DNA of 64,000 nt from Nectonema munidae (taxonomy: Eukaryota > Nematomorpha > Nectonematoida > Nectonematidae). Positions 54,866-64,000 of this stretch are shown here, in pieces. The DNA lies in assembly GCA_030549495.1 (NCBI GenBank), contig JAUIRK010000164.1, forward strand, positions 124,001 to 188,000, in the 5' to 3' direction. Position numbers and translations under genes: made by a program. The notes under the pieces are model-generated. The model worked only from the letters and a program-made list of their open reading frames with translations. It was not told the DNA's origin and ran no database searches. Positions within the stretch are counted from its first letter, which is position 1; each line of letters begins with the position of its first letter.

Positions 54866-57800
54866 ATGTCGCTTTATGTTTTTAAAAGTCACACCATTAC
54901 AAAGTTCCATTATTCGAAAGTAACTACTTGTCTTCACCGAATTCTTCGCAATAATTCTACAATGTCTTCTGGCGCTAAATTTTATGACGCAATCATAAAA
55001 TCACCACAAGATGAGAGGAATTATCGCGGAATTGAATTAGCCAATGGAATGAAGGCTTTAGTCATTAGCGATAGCAAAACGGACAAATCAGCGGCCTCTC
55101 TTTGCGTACAAGTGGGGTGCTATAGTGATCCTCGCGATTTACCAGGGCTAGCTCATTTCTGCGAACATATGCTTTTCATGGGAACCAAAAAGTTTCCCAA
55201 AGAAAATGAATATTCGCAGTACTTGAATAACCACGGAGGCTCCTCCAACGCATACACATCTGGCGATCAAACATGTTACTTTTTCGATATTCTGCCGGAG
55301 TATTTGCATGGCGCTCTAGATAGATTCTCACAGTTTTTTATCACACCCCTTTTTGATGGGGGCAGCGTAGAACGAGAAGTAAAAGCGGTTAACAGTGAAA
55401 ATGATAAAAATTTGAAACAGGATGAGTGGCGCATTTCCCAAATCAATCACTCTACTGCAGATCCTACTCATGATTACTCCAAATTTGGGACAGGAAATCT
55501 GGAAACCCTGTGGACTAGGCCCAATTCTAAGAATGTTAACATCAGAGATGAACTTATTAAATTTCACGAAAAATATTATTCGAGTAATATCATGAGCTTA
55601 ACCATCTTAGGCAAAGAATCCATTGAAGAACTCACAAAGTATACCTTGGAAATGTTCAGTAGTGTCATGAGAAAGGAGATAAGTGCACCCATGTGGCCGA
55701 ATTCACCGTATACACACGCGGAACTCAAGTTGCGCTTGGATATTGTTCCTATTAAGGATAGCCGCTACTTCATGCTCACCTTTCCAATTCCAGATTTTTC
55801 GAAAGAATATCACTCCAAGCCGAGTAGCATTCTTGGGCACTTGCTCGGCCATGAAAGTTCTGGTAGTTTGCTTTCACTGCTTAAGAAGAAGGGTTTGGTT
55901 AATAGCTTGTGTGTTGGAAATGACGCCTACTCGAGAGGTTTCGATTTTTTCGAAGTTTCAGGAGATTTGACAGAAGCGGGAATAGATCGTATTGACGAGA
56001 TTGTCGAGAACGTCTTTCAATACATCCACATGCTTAAAAGTAAAGGAGAAATTGAGGAATGGGTTTTCAATGAGTATAGAGATCTGTCTGCTTTCAAATT
56101 CAGATTCCAAGATAAACAAAATCCGTCTTCGTATGTCAGCAATTTATCAACTTTACTTCAACAATTTCCTATCAATGAAATCCTTTCTTGTACCACTCTC
56201 GTTTCCAAGTACTCTCCCAAGCTTTATTCCGAATTACTAACATACCTGAATCCTGACAACATGAGACTTGCTGTTGTTGGACAAAAATTTAAAAATGAAT
56301 CCGCATTGCTAAAGGAAAAGTGGTACAAGACAAGTTACAGCATTAAAAAGTTGAGCACTGAAAAAATCAATTCGTGGAAAAGTGTTTCAAATAATGTGGA
56401 TTTGCATTTGCCGCAAAGAAATATTTTTATTCCAAAAAATTTTGACATTTACGCAAATGCCAAGTCAGATGAGGAAACAGCAGATTCGATCGTTCCTGCC
56501 ATGCTGGAAAGGGATGCTTCTTACCGACTCTGGTTCAAACAAGACGACAAATTTCTTCTTCCCAAATCGTGCATTCTCCTGGAAATAGCATCTCCTCCAA
56601 TCTACTCAGATCCCTTCAATTTCAACTGCGCCAACCTCTACGTGTCTCTGCTAAACGACTATCTCTGTGAAAAGCTTTACAACGCCGAAGTTGCAGGCTT
56701 GAATTATGAAATCAAAGTACTTCCCTTTGGCCTTTACTTAAGCATCTTTGGCTACAACGATAAACAAAATCTCTTGCTGGAGGAGTTGATGCGCTTGATT
56801 CTGCAATTCAAACCTGATCCCCTACGTTTCGACATTTATCACGAAAATTATTCTCGCGACCTGAAGAACTTTTGTGCCGAGCCTCCATACAAACACAGCG
56901 TCTATTACACCTCTCTCTTATTGTCCGAGAAGTCGTATAGTAAAGATGAACTGATAAGGTATTTGCCCCAAGTGCAAAACGAAGACATTGTTGCTTTCAT
57001 GAAACAGCTTTGGAAACAAGTTCACATCGAATTCTTAATCTATGGCAATGTGGATGTACAAAGTGCTAAGAAAGCTCGCCAAATCGTATCAAAAGCTCTG
57101 CAATCCTCTCCTGTCCTTTCCTCTCAGTTAAAAAAGCTGAGGGAAGTTGAAATCCCCGAAAATAGTGCTTATGTCTTTCAGCACATAAACACAGTGCACA
57201 AAAGCTTTTCCGTGAACCTCTGCTATCAAGTGGGGATGCAGTCTAGTAAAGTGAATGCATACGTCGAACTGCTCTCACACATCTTGTCGGATCCCGCATT
57301 TGATGTTTTGCGAACAAAAGAACAGCTGGGCTACATTGTTTTCTGCTCCTCCCGCAAATCCAACGGCACCACTGGATTCCGTTTCATCATTCAAAGCGAT
57401 AAAACGTGTTCCTTTGTCGAATCAAGGGTTGAAGTTTTCTTGCGATCAATGCTGAAAGATCTTACAGATATGCCTGATGATGTTTTCAATGATAACAAAG
57501 CGGCCGTAATCGCGAACTATTTAGAAAAGCCCAAAAAGTATAAGGAGCAGGCATTGAAGTATTGGAATGAAATCATTAATGCTCAATTCAACTTTGAAAG
57601 GCACATTCTCGAGAGCAAGGAAGTGGAAAAGATTAGCAAAGCTGATTTGATTAGCTTCTACCAAAGATTCTTACACCCAGAATCGAAGAGCAGGAAAAAG
57701 CTTTGTGTTTACACGTTAGCTAAAGCAGAATGTGTCGAATCCTCAAAAAATGGTGAAGCAACCGAGGATAATTGCAAAGATGATTCCAAAGTTACTGTTT

Positions 57801-57952
57801 CAAGCATCGCTGATTTCAGGTCATCTTTGAAATTGTACCCTCTATTCAAATCTCAAACCTTTCCTATTCCTCCTTCTGGGTTAGTCGTTGAACCTCAAGT
57901 TGAAGGAGCAAATGAAAGTGACGCTGATAGTGATGATGAAGATCAAGATTAA
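54866..57952 (+). CDS. IDE: Insulin-degrading enzyme (insulysin, M16 metallopeptidase), single coding exon
   Basis: IDE is a zinc peptidase that encloses and cleaves small peptides such as insulin in cytosol and mitochondria. The frame is intact over 1028 residues, close to the 1019 of the human enzyme. The inverted zinc motif HFCEH is at residues 97-101 and the third ligand, Glu178, is in NSENDKN. Other conserved landmarks are YSQYLNNHGGSSNAYTS, FGTGNLETL, LLGHESSGSLLSLLKKKG, DDKFLLPK, GYNDKQNLLLEE and LRTKEQLGYIVF. Residues 1-32 are basic and hydroxylated with almost no acidic residues. Met33 aligns with the internal start of animal IDE, so dual mitochondrial and cytosolic forms are plausible. 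The tail is acidic (DADSDDEDQD). No intron interrupts the coding sequence, unlike animal IDE genes generally, which suggests a retrocopy or lineage-specific intron loss. No flanking poly(A) tract is left. Confidence 0.97.
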   Translation: MSLYVFKSHTITKFHYSKVTTCLHRILRNNSTMSSGAKFYDAIIKSPQDERNYRGIELANGMKALVISDSKTDKSAASLCVQVGCYSDPRDLPGLAHFCEHMLFMGTKKFPKENEYSQYLNNHGGSSNAYTSGDQTCYFFDILPEYLHGALDRFSQFFITPLFDGGSVEREVKAVNSENDKNLKQDEWRISQINHSTADPTHDYSKFGTGNLETLWTRPNSKNVNIRDELIKFHEKYYSSNIMSLTILGKESIEELTKYTLEMFSSVMRKEISAPMWPNSPYTHAELKLRLDIVPIKDSRYFMLTFPIPDFSKEYHSKPSSILGHLLGHESSGSLLSLLKKKGLVNSLCVGNDAYSRGFDFFEVSGDLTEAGIDRIDEIVENVFQYIHMLKSKGEIEEWVFNEYRDLSAFKFRFQDKQNPSSYVSNLSTLLQQFPINEILSCTTLVSKYSPKLYSELLTYLNPDNMRLAVVGQKFKNESALLKEKWYKTSYSIKKLSTEKINSWKSVSNNVDLHLPQRNIFIPKNFDIYANAKSDEETADSIVPAMLERDASYRLWFKQDDKFLLPKSCILLEIASPPIYSDPFNFNCANLYVSLLNDYLCEKLYNAEVAGLNYEIKVLPFGLYLSIFGYNDKQNLLLEELMRLILQFKPDPLRFDIYHENYSRDLKNFCAEPPYKHSVYYTSLLLSEKSYSKDELIRYLPQVQNEDIVAFMKQLWKQVHIEFLIYGNVDVQSAKKARQIVSKALQSSPVLSSQLKKLREVEIPENSAYVFQHINTVHKSFSVNLCYQVGMQSSKVNAYVELLSHILSDPAFDVLRTKEQLGYIVFCSSRKSNGTTGFRFIIQSDKTCSFVESRVEVFLRSMLKDLTDMPDDVFNDNKAAVIANYLEKPKKYKEQALKYWNEIINAQFNFERHILESKEVEKISKADLISFYQRFLHPESKSRKKLCVYTLAKAECVESSKNGEATEDNCKDDSKVTVSSIADFRSSLKLYPLFKSQTFPIPPSGLVVEPQVEGANESDADSDDEDQD

Positions 57953-58175
57953 TAATGAAACATTTTCCTCTTTGTGATATTGTTAACCTTTTTACTACAT
58001 TCAATGCGATGAATTAAAACAATTTTACATATTTTCTATTTTTTCATTGCTATTTTGAATTTTTCCCTTTTTTTTTATCAATTCTTATCTTTTGTAATTC
58101 ATAAACTTTCCTGCCGTTATCATAAATTATAACTGTACATAACAAATTAACTAAATCTTTTGAAAGATCTGAGCC
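57953..58175 (+). other. IDE: IDE 3' UTR region
   Basis: The sequence after the TAA is AT-rich. No canonical AATAAA is seen close by; GAATTAAAAC near 58011 and CATAAATTATA near 58121 are the nearest A-rich candidates. The end of the transcript is not defined. Confidence 0.4.
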
Positions 58176-58252
58176 AGGGGGCGACCGCCCCCCCCCCCCC
58201 CAAGGGGGCGAAAATGACCTTCGCCCCCTCCCCCCCCCCCCCCCCCCAAATA
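58176..58252. repeat. Poly-C rich relic of a hAT-like MITE
   Basis: CAGGGGGCGACCGCCC opens a stretch with two long C runs and GGGGGCGAAAATGACC between them. CAGGGG is hAT-like and the G/C-run style matches the MITEs at 59266 and 61436. The other end is not recognisable. Confidence 0.45.
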
Positions 58253-58717
58253 ATTTTCTACAAGTTAGAGTTGCTGCTTGTTTATAAAACAGGTATGATT
58301 ATCGCATTATAGGATGTAACGATCATTAGAATACATGATAATGTAAGATAAGAGAATAAAAGAGGGAATTCACACTTTCGAGTCAAACATCATGCCAAGC
58401 TGCTCTAAAATTCCTATCAAAATTATTTTACAAACGATGTGAAAGCTAGAGATGTATCGGATGTGAATTTTTTACATTCGCGGATATCCAAAAGAATTTA
58501 TATGCGGATATAAAATATTTTAAAAAAATTGTTTTATATTTTACAGTGTCTTACTATTTTAATCCCTTTTTTTACATTTTTTAATCCACCAATGTAAAAA
58601 ACTAAATCATCCTTCTAGCTTTGAACAGTGCTAGAAGGACAGGTAAGGTGACATGCAATTTTTAATAAAAATGGAAATTCTTCTTTTTTAGTTTTCCACC
58701 AATCTAAGCAATTATAT

Positions 58718-58850
58718 GAATCGATTCTTTTTGATATACTCCGTTATTTCTTCATTAAAAGCTTCATTTTTGTTTTCTTCCTCACTACTAGAGTTTATAA
58801 TAGAGTCTATAGCTTCATTCAAAGAGGTTTCATTAGCACTTTTCTTCATT
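58718..58850 (-). CDS. Unassigned short open frame, acidic
   Basis: On the minus strand an ATG frame reads 44 residues with a strongly coding-like charged composition (MKKSANETSLNEAIDSIINS, then SSSEEENKNEAFNEE, ending NRFI). I do not recognise it. A preceding AAAAAG could be an acceptor, but the tract before it is not pyrimidine-rich. It may belong to the eroded mobile elements that fill this end of the window. Confidence 0.2.
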
Positions 58851-59168
58851 TTTGCAGCTTTTTACTTCTATGCTACTATTATACTAAAATACAAATTTTT
58901 AAAAGTGGAAGATATCTAACAAATCAAAAACTGTTTTTATATAATTTCAGTATACTGATTTCATTTATGTAGTTAGTTTTTGACAATCACCCTCCAAATT
59001 TTAGATATATCAAGATAAAAAATTCGTTCAAATTACAATTTTATTAAACTCAACGATGTTAAAAATTGGTGGAATTAAACAAAAATATGCTTTGATTTGC
59101 AAAAAACAACAAATAAATAAAGATTTTATTGAATTAAATGAATTTATTGATTGTTTGGTTTAAACTTT

Positions 59169-61015
59169 TTAGCTTTTGATTTTCTTTTGAAGGTGAATTT
59201 TTTTATTTTTATGCTTCAGAGTCCAGCAGTTAGGGTTAGGGTCCAACATTGCTTTACTCCGCCGACAGGCCCGTAGCCAGCCAGGGGAGGGGGCTAAGCC
59301 CCCCCCCCCCCCCCAACTTAATATATTTCGATATCAATAAAGGGTTCAAAAAATGGTTTATTTTTAGACTATATATAAAAATTTGGTACTTATTAGTTAT
59401 CTCCCTCCCACTTTAAATTTTTTTTCAGTAATTTACTAAAAAAAATTTTTGAATTGGCGAGAGATAACCCATAAAAGTACAAAAAAAATTGTGTGAAAAT
59501 ATTTAGCCCCTCCCCCCGCCCCCCAAAAATTTTTCCAGCCCTCCCAATTGAAAAGTCTTAGCTACGGGCCTGTCCACCGAACTTGATTCCATAACTGATA
59601 TTTCCTGATGAAATCTTTAACCATGTTCGTCGCTAACTGAACCAAGGTTTTCAGGAAAAAGATCAAGGTGCGAGTCAAGGAGATGAATTTTTAAGGACAT
59701 CTTTGCTCCTAAGTCTTGATATGCGTTGACGCAATTTTTCACAATAGCAACATAATCTGAAGACTTATTGTTGCCTAAGAAGTTAGCAACAACAGATTTG
59801 AACCCTTCCCATGTTTTTTTTTCAATTTCATTCAAGAGACTTGTAAACGTATCATCCAGAATAACTTTTCTAATTTGAGGGCCAATGAAAACACCTTCTT
59901 TTATTTTTGCAAATTTTTCTATTAAATATTTAAATGCCTTTGACTCTGTACTCAAACACTTTACAAAATTTTTCATTAACCGAAGTTTTATATGTAACGG
60001 AGGGAGCAAAACTATTTTTGTCATTTAATGACTCTCTTAGTATGTTTTTCATTCCTGGTTGGTGAGATGTTCTAGGGGGCCATTCTTTTTTTACATAGTG
60101 ATTTGCTCGATCTCTGCTGCCCCACTCGCAGATAAAGCAGCAGTACTTTGTATATCCAAAAGCCCATTAAAATGTTCAAAACTTTGAGATCGCCACATAT
60201 AAGCCAGTTGAAGTTTCGATATCCGATTTTTTCTAACAATAACGACATTGATTCATAATTTTCTTTTAAATGAGTCGAGTACCCAATTGGCACTGAAGCA
60301 TATTTATTTCCATTGTTGAGAAGAATTGCTTTCAACCTTGACTTTGAAGAGTCAATGAACAAACGCCATTCTTCAATTTTATGCTCGATTTCGAAGAATT
60401 TCATGAGTCCATCAACATCAGAACAATAACAAAGGGAGTCTACTAAATCAACAATTTTTTTTAGCTCTTCATTTCTTTTACGAAAACTAGATATCAGTGT
60501 ACCAGGTGCCAATAAATTTAAATCTTTCAAACTAGAGCCAAGCAATTCAGATTGACCTTTTGTTAAAGCTAAATCTTTTGCAATATCTGCGAGTAATTCA
60601 TTATTAACAAAAATTGGAGACGAGTCTAAGAAGTTTTCATCATGATCATCTTTGTCAAAATCATCAGAAAAAAATCTGTGGACTCTTCATGCTCGTCATC
60701 TAAAGTATAATTTGAAGGTGGATTTGGAACACGACATACTATTGTATCATTCTTGGCTGGCTTTGAAACTGTGATACTTCTGGGTATTGAATTAAGTTAC
60801 GAGTTTTAAAGAGAATCATTTAATTTTACAATAACAAAAATAACATTCGGTTAAGTGATCTTTAGGCTCTCTCCATATTGTACTTTTGAATCAAAATAAA
60901 GTTCATAAGCTTTTTTCAAAAAGAAAGTAAAGTTCTTGCGATGTTTTTTGTCAGTAAATAGCCCACAAACATAACAAAAGCTACCAGGAGAAATTCTGCA
61001 ACCTCTATGTGACAT
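59169..61015 (-). pseudogene. Unnamed repeated mobile-element protein, copy 2 (nearly complete, disabled)
   Basis: The same family as 12518-13631; I cannot name it. From ATG at 61015 it reads SPGSFCYVCGLFT, a first cysteine pair, then KKAYELYFDSK. After an internal deletion it continues with WREPKDHLTECYFC. An acidic linker (DDFDKDDHDEN) leads to ELLADIAKDLALTKGQSELL, LNLLAPGTLISSFRKRNEEL, LCYCSDVDGL and FIDSSKSRLKAILLNNGNK. Then follow ICGDLKVLNIL, LLPPLHIKLRLMKNF, GPQIRKVILDD, VVANFLGNN, IHLLDSHLDLFPENLG and SDEHG. A TAA replaces the codon expected to be Glu before RFHQEISVME. A hAT MITE then interrupts the 3' end, beyond which NCWTLKHKNKK and a stop near 59169 can be read. Several frameshifts are present. 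Confidence 0.8.
59266..59572. mobile_element. hAT MITE, CAGGCCCGTAGC ends
   Basis: The terminal repeats CAGGCCCGTAGC are perfect inverted copies. The 8-bp flanks TCCGCCGA (59258-59265) and TCCACCGA (59573-59580) differ at one position. Inside are poly-C/poly-G runs. It is inserted into the 3' coding part of the mobile-element copy on the minus strand, so it is younger than that element. Confidence 0.93.
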
Positions 61016-61435
61016 ATAACTTAATTAAATCTTAAACAAGAATAAATTAAATTATAAGAATAAAATAGAAAAGATAAAATGTCATTATATTTTTTAAAAG
61101 CAAATAAGATAAAAAAAAATGCAACGTTAAAATAGTATATTTTCCATTAGCACAATGTTTGCAAATATCTCTCAAACTAAGGGTGATGAGTAAAAATGGT
61201 GTGTATATTCGAAATCAGCATAAAAAACTGAGCCAGAAACAATATATATTTTATTCAAGATATCTGATACTTGTTTATCCTCATCATATAAATTCAAAAG
61301 GAAAGTTTTTACTTTATTTGGTGTTTCAAAATTGGCGAACAATTTACTTTTGAATTTACTTTGTTGAAAGATTTTAAATTGCTGCATGCATGTTAACATA
61401 TGCATGTTATCGCATATGCGGATAACAGATACATC
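61016..61435. other. AT-rich spacer
   Basis: No gene is supported. The two short frames on opposite strands (61159-61405) are low in coding character. The first exon of the adjacent minus-strand mobile gene may lie here. Confidence 0.35.
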
Positions 61436-61767
61436 CAGTGCCCGCGCTACCTATATAATTTTGGGGCACGTGCCCCCCCCCCCCCCGTATTAATCTTTGC
61501 CCCCTCCCCCTAAAATTTTTGGTTTTGCCCCATGCACTTTTTAAAGGAAAAATAAATAAGCAAAAATTGTACACAATAATCTTATATAAATGCTGGTGTA
61601 TGCGTATGTATAATATGAAATTTGTATAGGTTTTTATACAGAAGTACTTCATGCTTTTCAGCAAAGTAATATAGGATATAAAGTAATATAGGAAATAAAT
61701 TTTTTGCAAATGTGTTTCTTTGCCCCATTTCAGCCCCCCTTGAAATTTAGCTTTAGCGCGAGCACTG
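61436..61767. mobile_element. hAT MITE, CAGTGCCCGC family, copy 2, perfect target duplication
   Basis: The left end is CAGTGCCCGCGCTACC and the right end, inverted, is CAGTGCTCGCGCTAAAG. GATACATC flanks both sides (61428-61435 and 61768-61775), a perfect 8-bp duplication. Long C runs follow the palindrome GGGGCACGTGCCCC. The preserved duplication marks it as the youngest insertion of this family in the window. Confidence 0.95.
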
Positions 61768-61929
61768 GATACATCTCTAGTGAGAGCTATATAATAATCA
61801 TTGTTTCAATATGCACACAATAAGTAGGCAATGTTTATCACAGTGTCTCCTCTTTATAGTATTTTTGATGATCCACTAGATTTTCTCATCTTATTTTGTC
61901 ACAGTGATTCTCTTTCTGTCTCCTTCTTT

Positions 61930-63260
61930 CTCTTCCGCTTTCTCTGCTAAAAATCAATCACTCAAGTTCTCTTCTCTCATTCATCTCTCTTTTCTCATTC
62001 AAGCTCTCTTTCCACAGAAAGGAAAAACGAGTAGGAAGGATTTATTCGTCTTTTTATGGAGTTTGCTAAAGAAAAAAATGTACCTATGGATAAACTTATT
62101 TCTGTGTGTAGTGAGGGTGCCCGTGCATGGTGGGAAAAACAGGATTCGTAGCGCTTCCGAGAACAGACCCTTCCTAAGATTCCATTGCATTCTATATCAG
62201 GAGGCACTTTGTGCGCAAATGTGTAAAAAGCAGCTTGGTGAGGTGATGTAGCTGGTCATTTGGGTTTGAACTTTATTGTTGCCCGAGCTTTAAATGATCG
62301 CAGTTAAAAGCATTGCGGGATGAAGTTGGCAATAATTATCCCGGACTGGTTTTGCACAGCCATGTGTGTTGGCTCTCAAGAGGGACGGTGCTTAGCCGTT
62401 TTGCGGCTTGCCTGAGTGAAATCTGGTCTTCTTCGAATGAAAGACGCCAAACAATTCGAGCTAGCGGACAATGAATCGCTCCTCAAGTTTTTTCATCTTG
62501 TGGACATGACTGAACATCTCAACCAACTCAATGTGAAAATCCAAGGCGTTGGAAATACAGTGTTATCCCTTCAACAATCAGTTTTTGCATTTGAAAAGAA
62601 GCTAGAAATCTTTAAAGTGGAAATTGAAACAGGTCGATTTGCACTTTGAAAAACTAAGAGAATTTAAAGACGCGTACATGGCAAATAACTCCGTTGAATA
62701 TTTTCATCTCCAGAAGCTAACGGGCTTCACATCTAATCTCCTGCAGTCTTTTAAAGCACGCTTTGGGGAATTTCGTGAGCACGCTAGTCTTTTAAGTTCA
62801 ACCCGCAGGCCAGCTGATTGCCAAAACTTGGAACGCGCTTGCTGTCACATACCAAACACCGCAGTGTGAGTTTTGCATTATTGACCATGTTTTGCTCTAC
62901 ATATGCATGTGAGCAGTCCTTCTCACACTTGAAAAACATCATGATCAACCTGCGGTCACGTTAAACGCCTCCATGAAGCTGAACCTCACCGCGTATCAAC
63001 CAGACTACAAAGCGATCAACAAAACCATGCAGCACCAGAAGTCGCATTAATAGTAAGAAGTACTTTGCTTATTAATAAAAACTTCGATAAACAAATGTTG
63101 TTTAGAATAAATTCAGAGCCTTATCATACTCTAAAATTGTTGGTCTTCTTTTTCCATTTAGTTGTATTCAGTATTTAAAAATGTATATCGCTCTCGGAGG
63201 ATTAGATTTTAAATTATGTGTTTTTTTGGCACTTTTAGTCAAAAAGGTTCCCGACCCCTG
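61930..63260 (+). pseudogene. SCAND3/ZBED-like hAT transposase relic with intact right terminus
   Basis: Plus-strand frames give the C-terminal half of a SCAND3-type hAT transposase in pieces. They are RIRSASENRPFLRFHCILYQ and ALCAQMCKK (62140-62240), then in another frame GLVLHSHVCWLSRGTVLSRF (about 62345-62410). Next come FHLVDMTEHLNQLNVKIQG and SLQQSVFAFEKKLEIF (62480-62640), FTSNLLQSFKARFGEFREH (62724-62780), and TYACEQSFSHLKNIMINLRS (62890-62965), the dimerisation block. The last piece ends QHQKSH at 63050. At least four frame changes occur. The right end, inverted, is CAGGGGTCGGGAACC, a hAT terminus, ending at 63260. The matching left end and zinc-finger part are missing. Confidence 0.85.
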
Positions 63261-63720
63261 GTGTAGGGGATACCTCAAATTCGTTTTCAAAAAACTTAAG
63301 TTATGCTTTAAAATTTTTTAGTTTTTGTTGAAGCTCTATAACTTTTTCTGATAGACTTTTGTTCCTTAAAAGTTATTATAAAAGGCTAATCATTGCAAAA
63401 TGTTAAAAGTTATTTTACTTTTGGTAGATTTTTGTAGCTTGTATCAATTTAGCTTTTAAACTATTTTTGAATGATGCTGAGAAAAATGAAGTAATGCAAT
63501 CTTAATGTATTGTTTGCACAATTTAATCTTTATTTCATACATTTTTTGAGAGTCTAACTAACTTATTCTTATACACTAAAAGAATGAAAAAATTCTAATA
63601 CCAAGTTTTCTAACTTTTGTTCTGTTTTACATTTTTGATAGAAATTACATCAGAAAAGTATGTAATTTGGGATGTTTTTTTATTTATTTTTCTCAATAAA
63701 AATTTTTTTCATTTTTTAGG
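63261..63720. other. AT-rich spacer
   Basis: No feature is recognised. It may include eroded parts of the hAT fragment to its right. Confidence 0.35.
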
Positions 63721-63725
63721 AAGAA

Positions 63726-63990
63726 GTTCTCTTGGAATACTGAAATCTTGTCTCGTGAAGTTCGTTAATTGCATTTTCGTCATAAAAACGTTTCTTTTTC
63801 CTCTTTCGTTTTCCTTCTGCAAACTCTACTTCCATTTCACACTCTTCAGCAAGACTCTTAGCTCTAATGTAGTTTCATCAAAATTTTGTTTGAGCGAACA
63901 TTTTTAATTTCTTCAACAGCCTTTTCATTCAACAAGTCTGCAGAGTATGAATCAATAGCTTCCTTTTGCAAATATTGCGAAACAGAATGC
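63726..63990 (-). pseudogene. hAT-type (TTF/ZMYM-like) transposase fragment at the window edge
   Basis: The minus strand reads MHSVSQYLQKEAIDSYSADL, LNEKAVEEIKNVRSNK and, after a frameshift, RAKSLAEECEMEVEFAEGKR with a basic KRKRKKKRFYDEN block. The order ---A--LA-E---E--F-E-R-RRKK-FDE is what I recall from the region before the insertion domain in TTF/ZMYM-type hAT proteins. The fragment is cut by the window end, so its extent is unknown. Confidence 0.5.
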
Positions 63991-64000
63991 ATTTTTTGAA

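Noticed and set aside
59232-59243. Telomere-like TTAGGGTTAGGG
   Set aside because: Only two units, inside the coding remnant of the minus-strand mobile gene; chance or slippage rather than telomeric DNA.
1-64000. CRISPR arrays, bacterial operons, riboswitches, viral genomes
   Set aside because: None seen: no evenly spaced direct repeats with unique spacers and no polycistronic layout. Gene structure is eukaryotic throughout.

Overview
This window is AT-rich animal DNA. The signs are long introns with GT/AG boundaries, a histone H3K79 methyltransferase gene, an insulin-degrading enzyme gene, microsatellites, and many eukaryotic transposons (hAT, Tigger/pogo, Merlin, piggyBac-type MITEs, non-LTR retrotransposons). 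An invertebrate is most likely, and an arthropod such as a crustacean or chelicerate is the best guess. The species cannot be named from sequence alone. There is no prokaryotic signature, no CRISPR array and no intact virus.

Region 1 (about 2.0-26.4 kb, minus strand) is a split DOT1-type methyltransferase gene. I assembled eleven exons by joining splice sites in phase. Together they encode at least 429 residues, from a tryptophan-valine-cysteine segment near the N-terminus of the catalytic domain, through the SAM-binding loop, to a serine/lysine-rich C-terminal tail. The first exon or exons upstream of 26.4 kb were not found. Its introns hold a nearly complete Tigger element (6725-9141), a 1.2-kb hAT-like element (10382-11556), a broken copy of an unnamed mobile gene family (12.5-13.6 kb), an RTE-like LINE tail (13.75-14.1 kb), small MITEs, a GAT microsatellite touching a splice donor, and a GC-richer retroelement relic (22.4-24.7 kb).

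Region 2 (26.4-48 kb) is gene-poor. It holds a Merlin-superfamily element with an eroded ISXO2-like transposase (28936-29919), a tRNA-derived SINE-like unit, inverted-repeat elements with Penelope-like ends, hAT MITEs and an eroded hAT transposase (45.1-46.4 kb). It also holds one weakly supported two-exon plus-strand gene (37.2-38.7 kb).

Region 3 (48.4-52.7 kb, minus strand) is a two-ORF non-LTR retrotransposon of the Jockey/CR1 kind. A TTAA-flanked MITE has inserted into its reverse transcriptase. Two inverted copies of another repeat flank the element.

Region 4 (54.9-58.0 kb, plus strand) carries a full-length insulin-degrading enzyme gene whose coding sequence is a single exon. Downstream are a second, better preserved copy of the unnamed mobile gene (59.2-61.0 kb, minus) with a hAT MITE in its 3' end, another hAT MITE with a perfect 8-bp target duplication, a SCAND3-like hAT transposase relic (61.9-63.26 kb) and a further hAT fragment at the right edge.

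The only functional protein genes I can support strongly are DOT1-like and IDE. Nothing suggests the two work together. Most of the remaining structure is layered transposon insertions, several of which can be put in relative order.
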